Source: Massilia sp. YIM B02769 | GTDB taxonomy: Bacteria > Pseudomonadota > Gammaproteobacteria > Burkholderiales > Burkholderiaceae_D | Assembly: GCF_030411995.1 (NCBI RefSeq) | Contig: NZ_JASNRC010000018.1 | Location: forward strand, 35,742-99,741 | DNA length: 64,000 nt | Direction: 5' to 3' | Shown here: positions 1-7,728 of the stretch, piece by piece | How the letters are laid out: each line of letters starts with the position of its first letter | Position numbering within the stretch: position 1 is the first letter of the stretch | The notes under the pieces: generated by a model | The model's database searches: none | What the model was told of the DNA's origin: nothing | The model's input: only the letters and a program-made list of their open reading frames with translations | Made by a program: the position numbers and the translations under genes

Positions 1-761
1 TGCAGGGCACCCAGGTCGATGCCGGCCAGAGCGCGGAGATCAACGCCACGGGCGGCCTGACGACGCGCGATGCGGTCAGCACCAGCAGCCAGCATGGCGT
101 GCAAGTGGATGCCTATGTGCAGGTGGCGGGCAAGCGCAGCGCGGAGGAACCGACCAGCCGTCCGCGTTCCGGCGCGGTGGACGAGTCGCAGCCGACGCGC
201 GCCCGTGCCGATGCCGTCGATGCCCCGGCGACGCGCGAACGCGGCACCACCGTGACCGAAGCGCCGGAGCAGACGTCCACCTGGACCAAGGTCAAGGAAG
301 GTGCGGTGAAGGTGAAGGACGGCGCTGTTTCGGCGAAGAACACGGCCAAGGACCTCAAGAGCACCACGTCCTTGCCATTGGCGTGGGCCAGCAAGACCGA
401 CGAGTCGGATAGCCAGTCGACCGCGGTGGCCATCCGCACCGGCGACGCCGCCGACACCGGCCGCCTGGCGCAGCCGGTCAACCTGATGGCCCTGCCGGCC
501 GTGAAATCGGCGGTGCAGCTGAACGCCGCCCTGGTTGCTCCGCTGGCGCAGTACGGTTCGCAGGCCGCGATTCCCGATACGGTCAAGCGCGCTGTCCTGC
601 AGCAGGCCGGCGTGGCCATCCCGCCGGGCGCCGACCTGAACGCGCTGCTGAAGCAGACGCAGAGCGCGGGCAAGGACGCCGCCATCCAGGGGCTGTCGAC
701 ATCGAACCTGAACGCCGAGCAGCATGCGGCGGCCCTGAAGCAACTCGGCCTGGGCAACTGA
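1..761 (+). CDS. C-terminal part of a large, possibly FHA-type surface protein
   Basis: The reading frame is open from the window edge (first full codon at base 3) to a TGA at 759-761, so only the C-terminal ~252 residues are seen. The first ~45 residues read like the repetitive beta-helix segments of filamentous-haemagglutinin-type proteins (GTQVDAGQSAEINATGG, then LTTRDAVSTSSQHGVQVD). After that comes a Pro/Arg/Glu-rich linker and a Lys/Val/Ala-rich amphipathic stretch (KVKEGAVKVKDGAVSAKN). No catalytic motif is visible. The haemagglutinin assignment is an inference from style only. A strong terminator follows 28 bases after the stop, so this is the last gene of its transcript. Confidence 0.5.
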   Translation, partial: QGTQVDAGQSAEINATGGLTTRDAVSTSSQHGVQVDAYVQVAGKRSAEEPTSRPRSGAVDESQPTRARADAVDAPATRERGTTVTEAPEQTSTWTKVKEGAVKVKDGAVSAKNTAKDLKSTTSLPLAWASKTDESDSQSTAVAIRTGDAADTGRLAQPVNLMALPAVKSAVQLNAALVAPLAQYGSQAAIPDTVKRAVLQQAGVAIPPGADLNALLKQTQSAGKDAAIQGLSTSNLNAEQHAAALKQLGLGN

Positions 762-788
762 GCGCGTAGCAAGCCGGTAGCTGGACAG

Positions 789-814
789 CGGCGCCTTCGG
801 GCGCCGTTTTTTTT
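789..814 (+). terminator. Rho-independent terminator
   Basis: A perfect 7-bp stem (cggcgcc/ggcgccg) with a TTCG tetraloop is followed directly by eight T residues. It closes the transcript of the partial gene before it. Confidence 0.9.
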
Positions 815-1244
815 ACGCAGGCGGATAAGCGTCACCGTTTTGACGCCAAGTGAACAGGGAAGAAAATGCCGTTCCTTAAGTTTCCCTATGGCTATACATC
901 ATTCTTTAAGGGAATGGGCGTGATGTGAGTAGCAAGAATTTGCCGGTTTTTTTCATCAGATGTAGGAAATTTGCTACAAGGAAATGAACATTTGTGTAGA
1001 CAGCTCAAGACCAAGCTTGCTCTAGGGCAAGACCCCATCCATAATTTCGCTCATCAAAGAGATTTGCTGAGGAAACGTTCCAGTCCCGCGGACGTTTTTG
1101 CAGATGCAGATTTTTTTCCTGTTTTAACGCCCAACTTTGATTTATCCTGACGGAAATACTTTCCGTAATGGAAGTTGGTTGGACAGGACTTCAGGCGGAC
1201 ACCCCAACAGGCAAATCTGGACAAGACAGAATAGGGAAGGCGAA
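815..1244. other. Intergenic region upstream of the chemoreceptor gene
   Basis: 430 bases with no convincing gene; an in-frame ATG at 1137 would only add an untypical N-terminus to the chemoreceptor. It is AT-richer than its neighbours and presumably holds the chemoreceptor promoter. I looked for a sigma-28 (flagellar) promoter and could not identify one with confidence. A weak inverted pair (ccttaag near 875, ctttaagg near 904) and a weak stem with a short T-run near 1074-1099 are visible. Confidence 0.5.
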
Positions 1245-3017
1245 ATGAATTTATCGAACATGAAGGTCGGTATGCGCTTGGGGCTGGGGTTCGCCCTGGT
1301 GCTGGTGTTGCTGGTGGCGGTGACCGTGGTCGGCGTGCTGCGCATGGCCCAGATCCAGGACCGCCTCGATCACGTGGTTAGCGTGAACAATGTCTCGAGC
1401 CGCATGGTCATCGAGATGCGCAACAACGTGCAGGACCGCCTGGCATCGCTGCGCGTGCTGACCCTGATGGCCGACCCTGCCGACATGGAGCCGGAACTCA
1501 AGAAGTTCAAGGAACAGACCGCCAAGTACAACGAAGCCCAGACCAAGGTCAGCCAGATCTTCGCGACCGACGGCAGCGACGCCGAGAAGGCCCTGCTGGC
1601 CGAAGTCAAGCAGCACGAAGCCGCCGCCCTGCCGGCGATCGCCAAGGCCTCGGAACTCTACCTGGCCAACAACGCCATGGACGCGACCCGCGTGATGGTC
1701 AAGGAAGTGCGTCCGGTCCAGAAGAAGTGGACCGAAGCACTGGACAAGCTGGTGTCGCTGGAAGACAAGCAAAGCGCGCAGAGCCAGGCCGACGCCGCCG
1801 CCGCTTTCGTCAACGCCCGTAACTTCATGGTCATCATGCTGGTCGTCGCCGTCGTCATGGGCGTGGCCGCTGCCTGGTTCATCACCCGCGGCCTGATCAG
1901 GCAGCTGGGCGGCGAGCCTGACTACACCACCAGGATTGCCGGCAGCATCGCCCATGGCGACCTGGCCATCGACATCGACACCAGCACCGCCCAGAAAGGC
2001 AGCCTGCTGTCGGAAATGAACGAAATGCGCAACAGCCTGGTCAAGATCGTCGGCCAGGTACGCCGCGGCACCGAGACCATCGGCACCGCCTCGCGTGAAA
2101 TCGCCGCCGGCAACATCGACCTGTCCTCGCGTACCGAACTGCAGGCCAGCTCGCTGGAAAAAACCGCCTCGGCCATGGAAACCCTGACCACCACCGTGCG
2201 CCAGAACGCCGAGCACGCTCGTGAAGCGAACCAGCTGGCAGCCAGCGCCTCCGACGTGGCCCGCAAGGGCGGCGACGTGGTGTCGCAAGTGGTCGGCACC
2301 ATGGGCGAGATCAACAGCTCGGCCAGCAAGATCGCCGACATCATCGGCGTGATCGACGGCATCGCCTTCCAGACCAACATCCTGGCGCTGAACGCGGCAG
2401 TCGAGGCAGCCCGTGCCGGCGAACAAGGCCGCGGCTTCGCGGTCGTGGCATCCGAAGTGCGTAACCTGGCCCAGCGTTCGGCTGCGGCGGCAAAAGAGAT
2501 CAAGACCCTGATCGGCGACTCGGTGGAAAAAGTCGAGCGCGGCAGCAAGCTGGTCGGCCAGGCCGGCGTGACGATGGACGAAGTGGTGGCGAGCGTGAAA
2601 CGCGTGACCGACATCATGGGCGAGATCGCCAACGCCAGCGCCGAGCAGAGCGCCGGCATCGAGCAGGTGAACATGTCGATCATCGAGATGGACAGCATGA
2701 CCCAGCAAAATGCTGCGCTGGTGGAAGAAGCGGCCGCCGCGGCCCAGAGCCTGCAGGACCAGGCCGGCGAGCTGGCGCGCGTGGTCAGCATCTTCAAGCT
2801 GATCGAAGGCGAAGAGGGCGCGGCACCGGCCCCGGTGGCGGCGCCTGTCGCCAGCGTGCCTGCGGTGCGCGCTCCGGCCGCCCGCACTGCACAGCCTGCA
2901 CGTCCGGCGCTGAAGAAGCCGGCTGCCAAGGCAGCGGCTGCACCAGCGGCAAGCGCCACGGCCAAGCCGAAGAAGGCGCCGGTGTCCGCTGGTAACGATG
3001 AATGGGAAGAATTTTAA
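1245..3017 (+). CDS. Methyl-accepting chemotaxis protein
   Basis: A 590-residue transducer of the Tsr/Tar type. It is expected to sit in the inner membrane, sense a periplasmic ligand and control CheA. TM1 is about residues 11-31, a four-helix-bundle-type periplasmic domain follows, TM2 is about 194-214 and a HAMP domain comes next. The signalling domain (about 290-530) contains the conserved hairpin tip IDGIAFQTNILALNAAVEAA. An Ala/Pro/Lys-rich tail ends in EWEEF, which resembles the NWETF-type C-terminal pentapeptide that tethers CheR/CheB. The start at 1245 is preferred because GGGAAGG lies just upstream and TM1 then falls at the N-terminus. No che genes are adjacent, so this is an orphan receptor. 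Confidence 0.95.
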   Translation: MNLSNMKVGMRLGLGFALVLVLLVAVTVVGVLRMAQIQDRLDHVVSVNNVSSRMVIEMRNNVQDRLASLRVLTLMADPADMEPELKKFKEQTAKYNEAQTKVSQIFATDGSDAEKALLAEVKQHEAAALPAIAKASELYLANNAMDATRVMVKEVRPVQKKWTEALDKLVSLEDKQSAQSQADAAAAFVNARNFMVIMLVVAVVMGVAAAWFITRGLIRQLGGEPDYTTRIAGSIAHGDLAIDIDTSTAQKGSLLSEMNEMRNSLVKIVGQVRRGTETIGTASREIAAGNIDLSSRTELQASSLEKTASAMETLTTTVRQNAEHAREANQLAASASDVARKGGDVVSQVVGTMGEINSSASKIADIIGVIDGIAFQTNILALNAAVEAARAGEQGRGFAVVASEVRNLAQRSAAAAKEIKTLIGDSVEKVERGSKLVGQAGVTMDEVVASVKRVTDIMGEIANASAEQSAGIEQVNMSIIEMDSMTQQNAALVEEAAAAAQSLQDQAGELARVVSIFKLIEGEEGAAPAPVAAPVASVPAVRAPAARTAQPARPALKKPAAKAAAAPAASATAKPKKAPVSAGNDEWEEF

Positions 3018-3098
3018 TTTACGGCGATTCCTGCCGGGCACACTGAAAGACCGCAAGCAGCCAGCGGCACATTAACTCACTTTTTGGGAATACTAATT

Positions 3099-3443
3099 AT
3101 GAAAAAGCCTTACCTGAGCGCAGTTGTTACCCTCGTTTTCGCCGCCTTCGCCGGCTCGGCCTTCGCTGCTGAAGTGCCAGCTTCCTTCGATCCGTCGAAG
3201 TGCAAGGTCGAATACCCGAAAGCTTCCCTGATGAACGAAGAGCAGGGCGTGACCTCGATGAGCTTCGTGGTCGGCGCCGACGGCAGCGTCATCGATTCGA
3301 AGCTGGAAAAATCGAGCGGTTTCAAAGGCCTGGACCGGGCTGCCCAGAAAGGCCTGTCGGCTTGCAAATTCAAGCCGGGCACCAAGGACGGCTCGCCGGC
3401 ACAGACCACCACCAAGGTCGACTACGCCTGGAAGCTGGACTAA
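3099..3443 (+). CDS. Periplasmic TonB C-terminal-domain-like protein
   Basis: A 114-residue protein with a clear Sec signal peptide (MKKPYLSAVV..., cleavage expected after AFA, about residue 22). The mature part resembles a free-standing TonB C-terminal domain: a beta-strand segment with V.ADGSV..SKLEKSSGFKGLDRAA, then L..CKFKPGTKDGSP and a closing aromatic strand. Such small secreted TonB-C-like proteins are common in Oxalobacteraceae, and their partners are mostly unknown. There is no N-terminal TM anchor or proline-rich spacer, so it cannot work as a classical TonB. The ATG at 3099 is chosen over an upstream in-frame TTG because the signal peptide begins there. Confidence 0.8.
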   Translation: MKKPYLSAVVTLVFAAFAGSAFAAEVPASFDPSKCKVEYPKASLMNEEQGVTSMSFVVGADGSVIDSKLEKSSGFKGLDRAAQKGLSACKFKPGTKDGSPAQTTTKVDYAWKLD

Positions 3444-3470
3444 TCTGTCCGTTAGGAATTGGTAGCGCAA

Positions 3471-3500
3471 ACAGCCGGCTGATGCCGGCTGTTTTGTTTT
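3471..3500 (+). terminator. Rho-independent terminator
   Basis: A 9-bp stem (acagccggc/gccggctgt) with a TGAT loop is followed by tttgtttt. It ends the transcript of the TonB-C-like gene. Confidence 0.85.
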
Positions 3501-3666
3501 CCGGCCGTGGAAAGCGGCTCCCTTGTTACAAATGGCGCGGCCGTGGTTACGCCGCTGTTACGTTCCCAGCAGGGATTGTTTCGATTGTAAGAACTTGCAT
3601 CAGTACTACTGTGCGCAGGAAGCGTTGGCTATAGTGATCTCACACCGAAACAAAAGGAGCACTACC

Positions 3667-4071
3667 ATGAAACGAATCCTCTTGACTGCAGCAGCCGTCC
3701 TGATCAGCACCGCAGCCCTCAGCCCGGCACAAGCCTACCAGCCCCATGGCCATACCGAGGTCATCATCGTGAAAAAGGCGCCGCCTGCGCCGCGCCGCGA
3801 GGCTGTGCAGGCCGCACGCCGCGGTTTCGAATGGGTGCCGGGTTACTGGAACTGGACGGGCAGCCGTTACACCTGGGTGAAGGGCCATTACGAGAAAGTG
3901 CGTCCGGGCTATGTCTACCAGCGCGCAGAATGGCGCCGTGACCGGAATGGCTGGTACCTGGAACGTGGCGGCTGGCAGCATGGCGACCGCGTGGCGCCGC
4001 GCCATGACCGCGACGGCGATGGCGTGCCGAACCGTGCGGATGCGCGTCCGAACAACCCGAATCGTTACTGA
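3667..4071 (+). CDS. Secreted YXWXG/WXXGXW-repeat protein with a TSP3-like tail
   Basis: 134 residues with a signal peptide (cleavage near AQA, residue ~23). The mature part carries three aromatic repeats, WVPGYWNWTGSRYTWVKGHY, then RPGYVYQRAEW, then GWYLERGGW. These are typical of the BcpO-related WXXGXW family, whose function is unknown and which is probably exported to the periplasm or envelope. The end, DRDGDGVPNRADARPNNPNR, resembles a calcium-binding thrombospondin type 3 repeat. AAAGGAG lies 7 bases before the ATG. The gene stands alone between two terminators. Confidence 0.8.
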   Translation: MKRILLTAAAVLISTAALSPAQAYQPHGHTEVIIVKKAPPAPRREAVQAARRGFEWVPGYWNWTGSRYTWVKGHYEKVRPGYVYQRAEWRRDRNGWYLERGGWQHGDRVAPRHDRDGDGVPNRADARPNNPNRY

Positions 4072-4100
4072 TCGGCCCAGCGGGACCCGCTGAAAAAGAA

Positions 4101-4125
4101 AACCCGGCAATTGCCGGGTTTTTTT
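4101..4125 (+). terminator. Rho-independent terminator
   Basis: A self-complementary hairpin (aacccggcaa/ttgccgggtt) runs into a T-run. It lies between the secreted repeat protein and the convergent PH-domain gene and may act in both directions. Confidence 0.85.
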
Positions 4126-4149
4126 CGTCCTGAAGTAGAGCGGAGCGTG

Positions 4150-4941
4150 TCAGCGGAAGCGCGCCTTGTCCACGCGGCTGGCTTCGATCTGGCCGGCATT
4201 GCGGATCAGGTCGCGCACCGCCTCGGCATTGCGGATGCCGCTCAGCCACACGCCAGCGTACAGGTTGGCGCAGCCGAACATGCGCAGGAAGAAGGGGCTG
4301 TGGATCTGGCCCGCATTCAGCTTGTGCAGTTCGTAGGTATTGTTGATCTTGCTGAAGATGCCGGACTCGATCGTCAGGCGTTGCGAGGTCATCTTGTACT
4401 TGATGCACTTCAGGCGCAGCGCCCACATCAGGTGCGCGTAGACCTGGTACGCGAACACCAGGAAGCCTAGCCATGTGAGGATGGTGTGCCAGGACAGCTC
4501 GTCTTTCGCAGGCTGCTTTGCCGCGCTTTCCTCGGCCGCCGCTGCCTGGCTTTCCTCGGCTGCCTTCGCCTGCTTGGCGTTACGCCCGGATTTTTTCTTG
4601 GCCGGCTTTTCGGCCGGCGCCGCTTCCACTTGGGCCTGTTCGCTTGCCGGCAGGACGGGCTTCGGCGCGAAGACGGCCAGGGCGACGGTCCAGATCACGG
4701 CGATCATCACCCACTTGAGGACGCTCGACAGCATTAGCGACAGGTGCGGCTTGTCTTGCCAGACCATGGCTTCCGTGTCGTAGTCGAGCAATTGCTGTGC
4801 GACCGAGGTCACGTTGGCGTTGCCGATGTTGGCATCGGTGCGGGTTACCAGGGTGTCGATGTGCTGCAGCGGTACCGCGGCGTCGCGGTTGGCAAGCGCA
4901 CCCGGGGCGGGAGTATTCACAAGGTCGATGGTCGTGGTCAT
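4150..4941 (-). CDS. PH-domain (bPH/DUF304-like) inner-membrane protein
   Basis: 263 residues. The N-terminal ~70 residues are soluble, TM1 is near 73-92, and a Glu/Ala/Lys-rich insert separates it from TM2 near 155-176. A bacterial PH-type domain follows with the diagnostic strand-turn pattern KCIKYKMTSQRLTIESGIFS, then NNTYELHKLNAGQI and the FGCANLYAG strand. The family function is not established; such proteins are thought to be membrane-bound scaffolds. ATG at 4941. A tRNA-His terminator and attachment-site copy lie about 200 bases upstream, so this gene marks the left chromosomal flank of the integrated elements. Confidence 0.75.
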   Translation of the reverse strand: MTTTIDLVNTPAPGALANRDAAVPLQHIDTLVTRTDANIGNANVTSVAQQLLDYDTEAMVWQDKPHLSLMLSSVLKWVMIAVIWTVALAVFAPKPVLPASEQAQVEAAPAEKPAKKKSGRNAKQAKAAEESQAAAAEESAAKQPAKDELSWHTILTWLGFLVFAYQVYAHLMWALRLKCIKYKMTSQRLTIESGIFSKINNTYELHKLNAGQIHSPFFLRMFGCANLYAGVWLSGIRNAEAVRDLIRNAGQIEASRVDKARFR

Positions 4942-5125
4942 AGTTGGACAGGAACGTTATTGAGACGAATGAAGTTGTCTCATGGAAATAATTGTTGAGT
5001 GATTCTACATGACTGGAATCATGGAGAAACTCACCAATTTCCACGTTTGCCCAAGATGAAGATGTTCGACACACCGCGTTCCCGGAGCAGGGAAAAGCCA
5101 GGTTTTTTTCTGCGGTCGGAAATGC

Positions 5126-5156
5126 AAAAAACCCGATCAGATGACCGGGCTTTTCG
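5126..5156 (-). terminator. Terminator, probably of the original tRNA-His locus
   Basis: Read on the minus strand, a 7-bp stem (cccggtc/gatcggg, one G-T pair, ATCT loop) is followed by six T residues. It sits immediately downstream, in tRNA-His orientation, of the leftmost copy of the tRNA 3' end. It is therefore the likely native tRNA-His terminator, now about 30 kb from the intact tRNA. The A-rich side also allows weak termination on the plus strand. Confidence 0.7.
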
Positions 5157-5158
5157 CT

Positions 5159-5182
5159 TAATTCTTGGGGTGGCTGATGGGA
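5159..5182. repeat. Attachment-site copy (left end of Element A)
   Basis: The segment from about 5161 to 5182 matches the 3' end of the tRNA-His gene at 34892-34913 (attcttggggtggctgatgg and one more base), then diverges. It is taken as the left attachment site of Element A. The chromosomal terminator lies directly to its left. Confidence 0.75.
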
Positions 5183-5244
5183 GACCACTGGCCACATCAA
5201 ATTACCTACGTGCGCGGGGCGTCAAGGCAGTTGCTCCACGGGTC

Positions 5245-5266
5245 TGTGTGACGGATTGTGTTACAA
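5245..5266. repeat. Putative integrase arm-type site, left end of Element A
   Basis: The 22-bp stretch starting TGTGTGACGGATTGTGT matches about 17 of 22 positions of the stretch at 13409-13430 near the other end of the element. A role as an integrase arm site is inferred from this placement. Confidence 0.4.
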
Positions 5267-5383
5267 AAGCAGTCCGCTTGCAATGCCCGCGGTTTCGTCC
5301 ATGCCCTTGACGACGAGGTTCGTTTTCGTCGCTATCGCGTACCCTGGCCGGTCTTGCTTCCGGCCGACGGCTAAGGCGCCGGA

Positions 5384-5758
5384 CTAGCTCCAGACAAACG
5401 CCACATGTTCCTTGTCTCTATCGTCGACGACGAAAGCACGTACGTACATGCGAAAGTTTTCAGCGACATACACTTCGGTGCGGAACACCTTGAGTGCTGA
5501 AGCGTCAACGTGATGCCGCCGAAGGTGTTCTGCCAGCCCAGCCTGGTAAGCATCCACACATTTTTGCACCCGTGGCGGGAGGTCGCGCGAATCTTCGCCG
5601 TCGGCCGGAATCCAGTTGATAATTACCTTTTCGCCGCGTCGCTCTCTGGCCACCCTGTACACGTCCTCGTAGACGAAGGCACCGTCCACGTAGTTCATTT
5701 CGCTCATGAAGGAGTGCGACCAGTTATGCGCCATCGAGCGAATCAATTTGTACTTCAT
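5384..5758 (-). CDS. Hypothetical protein
   Basis: 124 residues, not recognised. It is rich in charged and aromatic residues, has no signal peptide or TM helix, and is probably a compact alpha/beta cytosolic protein (core LKVFRTEVYVAENFRMYVRA, then FVVDDRDKEHVAFVW). It is the last gene of a leftward run with the EF-Tu-domain and SUKH-like genes upstream (34-base gap). As Element A cargo it may belong to an accessory unit with them. Confidence 0.55.
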   Translation of the reverse strand: MKYKLIRSMAHNWSHSFMSEMNYVDGAFVYEDVYRVARERRGEKVIINWIPADGEDSRDLPPRVQKCVDAYQAGLAEHLRRHHVDASALKVFRTEVYVAENFRMYVRAFVVDDRDKEHVAFVWS

Positions 5759-5792
5759 CTAGCTGTGCTCCTGGCCGGCTGGAATGCCGCCG

Positions 5793-6119
5793 TTAGTGGT
5801 CCCGTCCATGATTGTCTAAAGCGAGTACCTTGCCAGTACCGACTACCTGCCGACCTTCCAGCACATCGAACTCGACGCCTGGGTTAAGCGCTGAATAGTC
5901 TACGTCAGGTTCGTAAATCAAAACCGCGTCCGCGCATGCAGACTCTCCCGGCGTTACCGCATCGGCCGGCCCATTACACAGCACAACGCCAAGGTACTCG
6001 CCTCCGCTGACGCGGAGATGCGGGCGGTAGACGCCCGAGCGGAGATTGGCTGCTGTCGCTCGGCCCCCGTCTGCCTCAGTTTTGAACTGAATCTGGACTC
6101 TCACGGTTTTCTGCTGCAT
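5793..6119 (-). CDS. Stand-alone EF-Tu domain III-like protein
   Basis: About 108 residues resembling the C-terminal beta-barrel of EF-Tu: VRVQIQFKTEADGGR, then SGVYRPHLRVSGGEYLGVVL, a PGESACADAVLIYEP segment and a close FDVLEGRQVVGTGKVL that matches the EF-Tu 'EGGRTVGxGxV' motif. There is no GTPase domain. Small free-standing versions occur scattered in accessory DNA and have no settled function. Two starts are possible: ATG 6119 (GGAAAG just upstream, chosen) or ATG 6134. It follows the SUKH-like gene closely, so they are likely co-transcribed. Confidence 0.65.
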   Translation of the reverse strand: MQQKTVRVQIQFKTEADGGRATAANLRSGVYRPHLRVSGGEYLGVVLCNGPADAVTPGESACADAVLIYEPDVDYSALNPGVEFDVLEGRQVVGTGKVLALDNHGRDH

Positions 6120-6150
6120 ATCGCTTTCCAACATATCGGTATCGGCGACC

Positions 6151-6663
6151 TCATCGGCATTGAGATTCGATGAGCTGATGGAAGTTGGGGAACTCGTGTT
6201 TGGCGGCCTCCATGACCTCATGTGCGGACCGGCCAGGGGCAGCATTCTTCCTTGCGAACTCCGCAAGCTGCGGCTGAGCTATCCGGGGCTCTTCCGGAAA
6301 AGACGCCGCTTCGCAAGGTCCCAGTCCTGCTGCAAGAAGCCAGAGATAGTCATGGAAGCTACAAGCTACCACGGCAGTTTCGCCTTCAGACCCCATGAAT
6401 ACAACTGGCTGTTCCAGCAAGTCGGCGTCTTGTCGAACGGTCCAGAATGCCGCGTACCCGCCCGAGCCATCTTGCCCAAACACGCGAAAGTGTGAGCCAT
6501 CGGCAGCGGGGTTACCAGTCCAAGCTCGAAACCATCGTTCAGTCTCGTCAGCCGGAAGGAATTCATCAAAAGGCTCGAACTCGATGCCAGCCCCGTCTGC
6601 ATAGTCATACTCCAGCCGATTTGCCTGAGCTAACAGCTCTGGAAATTGGGTTTCATCGGACAT
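6151..6663 (-). CDS. SUKH/SMI1-KNR4-like protein (tentative)
   Basis: 170 residues, acidic, cytosolic. The layout (FEPFDEFLPADETERWFRAW, then FRVFGQDGSGGYAAFW, a central VVFMGSEGE strand and CSFHDYLWLLAAGLG) resembles SMI1/KNR4-SUKH proteins. Many of those are immunity proteins of contact-dependent toxins, others are regulators. No toxin gene is next to it, so an immunity role is only a possibility. ATG at 6663. It heads the leftward cargo run of Element A and is divergent from the mobilization operon. Confidence 0.5.
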   Translation of the reverse strand: MSDETQFPELLAQANRLEYDYADGAGIEFEPFDEFLPADETERWFRAWTGNPAADGSHFRVFGQDGSGGYAAFWTVRQDADLLEQPVVFMGSEGETAVVACSFHDYLWLLAAGLGPCEAASFPEEPRIAQPQLAEFARKNAAPGRSAHEVMEAAKHEFPNFHQLIESQCR

Positions 6664-7039
6664 CTTTACATCTCCTCATGTTGACCGGCAGGTCTGTTCG
6701 GATTCGACTTGGTAGTCAAGCGATAAGTTGCAGTCTAACCAATGTATTGCCCGGTGCACAGTGGTCAGGACTACGTGATTTCGAGCAGATAAATGCGTGG
6801 TGCCTATACGGCTCATCCTCACTTCATTCGGAGAGCCAAATGAACCATGCGCACCTGCCAGAGCAGGACAACAGAACGATACACACCCCTGCAATCTTCG
6901 ATAGCCCGGCTGAACAGCGGAAAACCCGCGCCAATACTGGCTTTCAACGGTCCACAGCCGCATTCGAGGCGGTCCACATTTGTGGTCTGACGGCCCAAAG
7001 CCCGAGTGCCAAGACCGCTTTTTCGGTGGGGGCGCAGCA
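6664..7039. other. Divergent intergenic region; candidate oriT/promoter region
   Basis: 376 bases between the leftward cargo genes and the rightward mobilization operon. I see no gene with coding character. It must hold both promoters. By position, directly upstream of the relaxosome-type gene, it is where the transfer origin is most likely. I see no long perfect inverted repeat that would prove this. A short paired motif (gaccgct/tcggtgg) lies near 7012-7030. Confidence 0.35.
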
Positions 7040-7396
7040 ATGAGCGAACGAAGCCGTTTCATCAAAGTGCGCGTCAGCGACGCCGAGTACAGGGAGCTCC
7101 GCCAGCGAGCCGATGCGCAGGGCATCACGATGTCCGAGCACGTCCGCGTAACTGTCACAGCGGTGCACAAGGCCTCGGATGTGGCCGCCGAGTTGTCGGA
7201 GCTGCGTCAGCACCTGGGCAAGGTGCCTACGCCTTCGTCGGCCTTGGTTAGTGCCGGCAGCCTGGAGCAACGCGAGATGTTGCTGTTGCTGCGTGAGCTG
7301 GCAGCTGCGCGCGATGCGCAAATCCTGAACCGAGTGCGAGCACAGCTTGCGGTTCGTCGCGCTGGCGGCATCGAGCAGCAAGGAAGTGCCGTATGA
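7040..7396 (+). CDS. Relaxosome accessory (MobC/TraJ-like, ribbon-helix-helix) protein
   Basis: 118 residues. The N-terminus (FIKVRVSDAEYRELRQRADA, then GITMSEHVR) has the beta-strand plus two-helix pattern of ribbon-helix-helix oriT-binding proteins of the MobC/TraJ kind. The C-terminal half is a predicted coiled coil (REMLLLLRELAAARDAQILN). It would bind the transfer origin and help the relaxase. The start at 7040 is chosen because the RHH strand begins there. It heads the mobilization operon and overlaps the next gene by 4 bases. Confidence 0.65.
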   Translation: MSERSRFIKVRVSDAEYRELRQRADAQGITMSEHVRVTVTAVHKASDVAAELSELRQHLGKVPTPSSALVSAGSLEQREMLLLLRELAAARDAQILNRVRAQLAVRRAGGIEQQGSAV

Positions 7397-7728
7397 GAAC
7401 GCATGACCCTTTCCTGCGCCATCTGCTTGCGTCAGTGGACCGCTGCGTCGTCTTGACCGTGCTCGCCATTGTCATGACGGCTTTGGCCTGGACCGCCGCT
7501 TGGGAGCGTGGTCTCGGTATGCCGGCGTTGGACCGCTGGCAACTCTTGGCCGGGGTGTTACTTGGCCGAGCCATGGACCGCACGGCGTTGACCATGCTGG
7601 CCCTGTGCGCTGGACTTGGCATTACCAGCGCAATGCTCGTCAGTGGGTGGATGTTCCGCCGCTGGCAGCGCCGCGCACAACTCGACGTGCTCCGCTTGCG
7701 CGGCTCACGCTGGGAGGGCGAGCAATGA
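7393..7728 (+). CDS. Small membrane protein of the mobilization operon
   Basis: 111 residues with two predicted TM helices (VVLTVLAIVMTALAWTAAW, and ALTMLALCAGLGITSAMLV) and basic ends. The coupling protein encoded next has no N-terminal TM anchor, so this gene may supply the membrane part of a split TraD/TrwB protein. That is an inference from order and topology. It overlaps both neighbours by 4 bases (ATGA). Confidence 0.6.
   Translation: MRTHDPFLRHLLASVDRCVVLTVLAIVMTALAWTAAWERGLGMPALDRWQLLAGVLLGRAMDRTALTMLALCAGLGITSAMLVSGWMFRRWQRRAQLDVLRLRGSRWEGEQ

Noticed and set aside
815..1244. Riboswitch in the chemoreceptor leader
   Set aside because: I could not match any known aptamer core such as the GEMM type; only weak stems were seen.
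1251..3056. 601-residue minus-strand frame opposite the chemoreceptor
   Set aside because: It is a His/Gly/Asp-rich shadow of a GC-rich gene; no domain is seen and the plus-strand gene is clear.
6447..7043. 198-residue plus-strand frame across the cargo/mobilization boundary
   Set aside because: Low-likelihood composition and it overlaps a better minus-strand gene and the promoter region.
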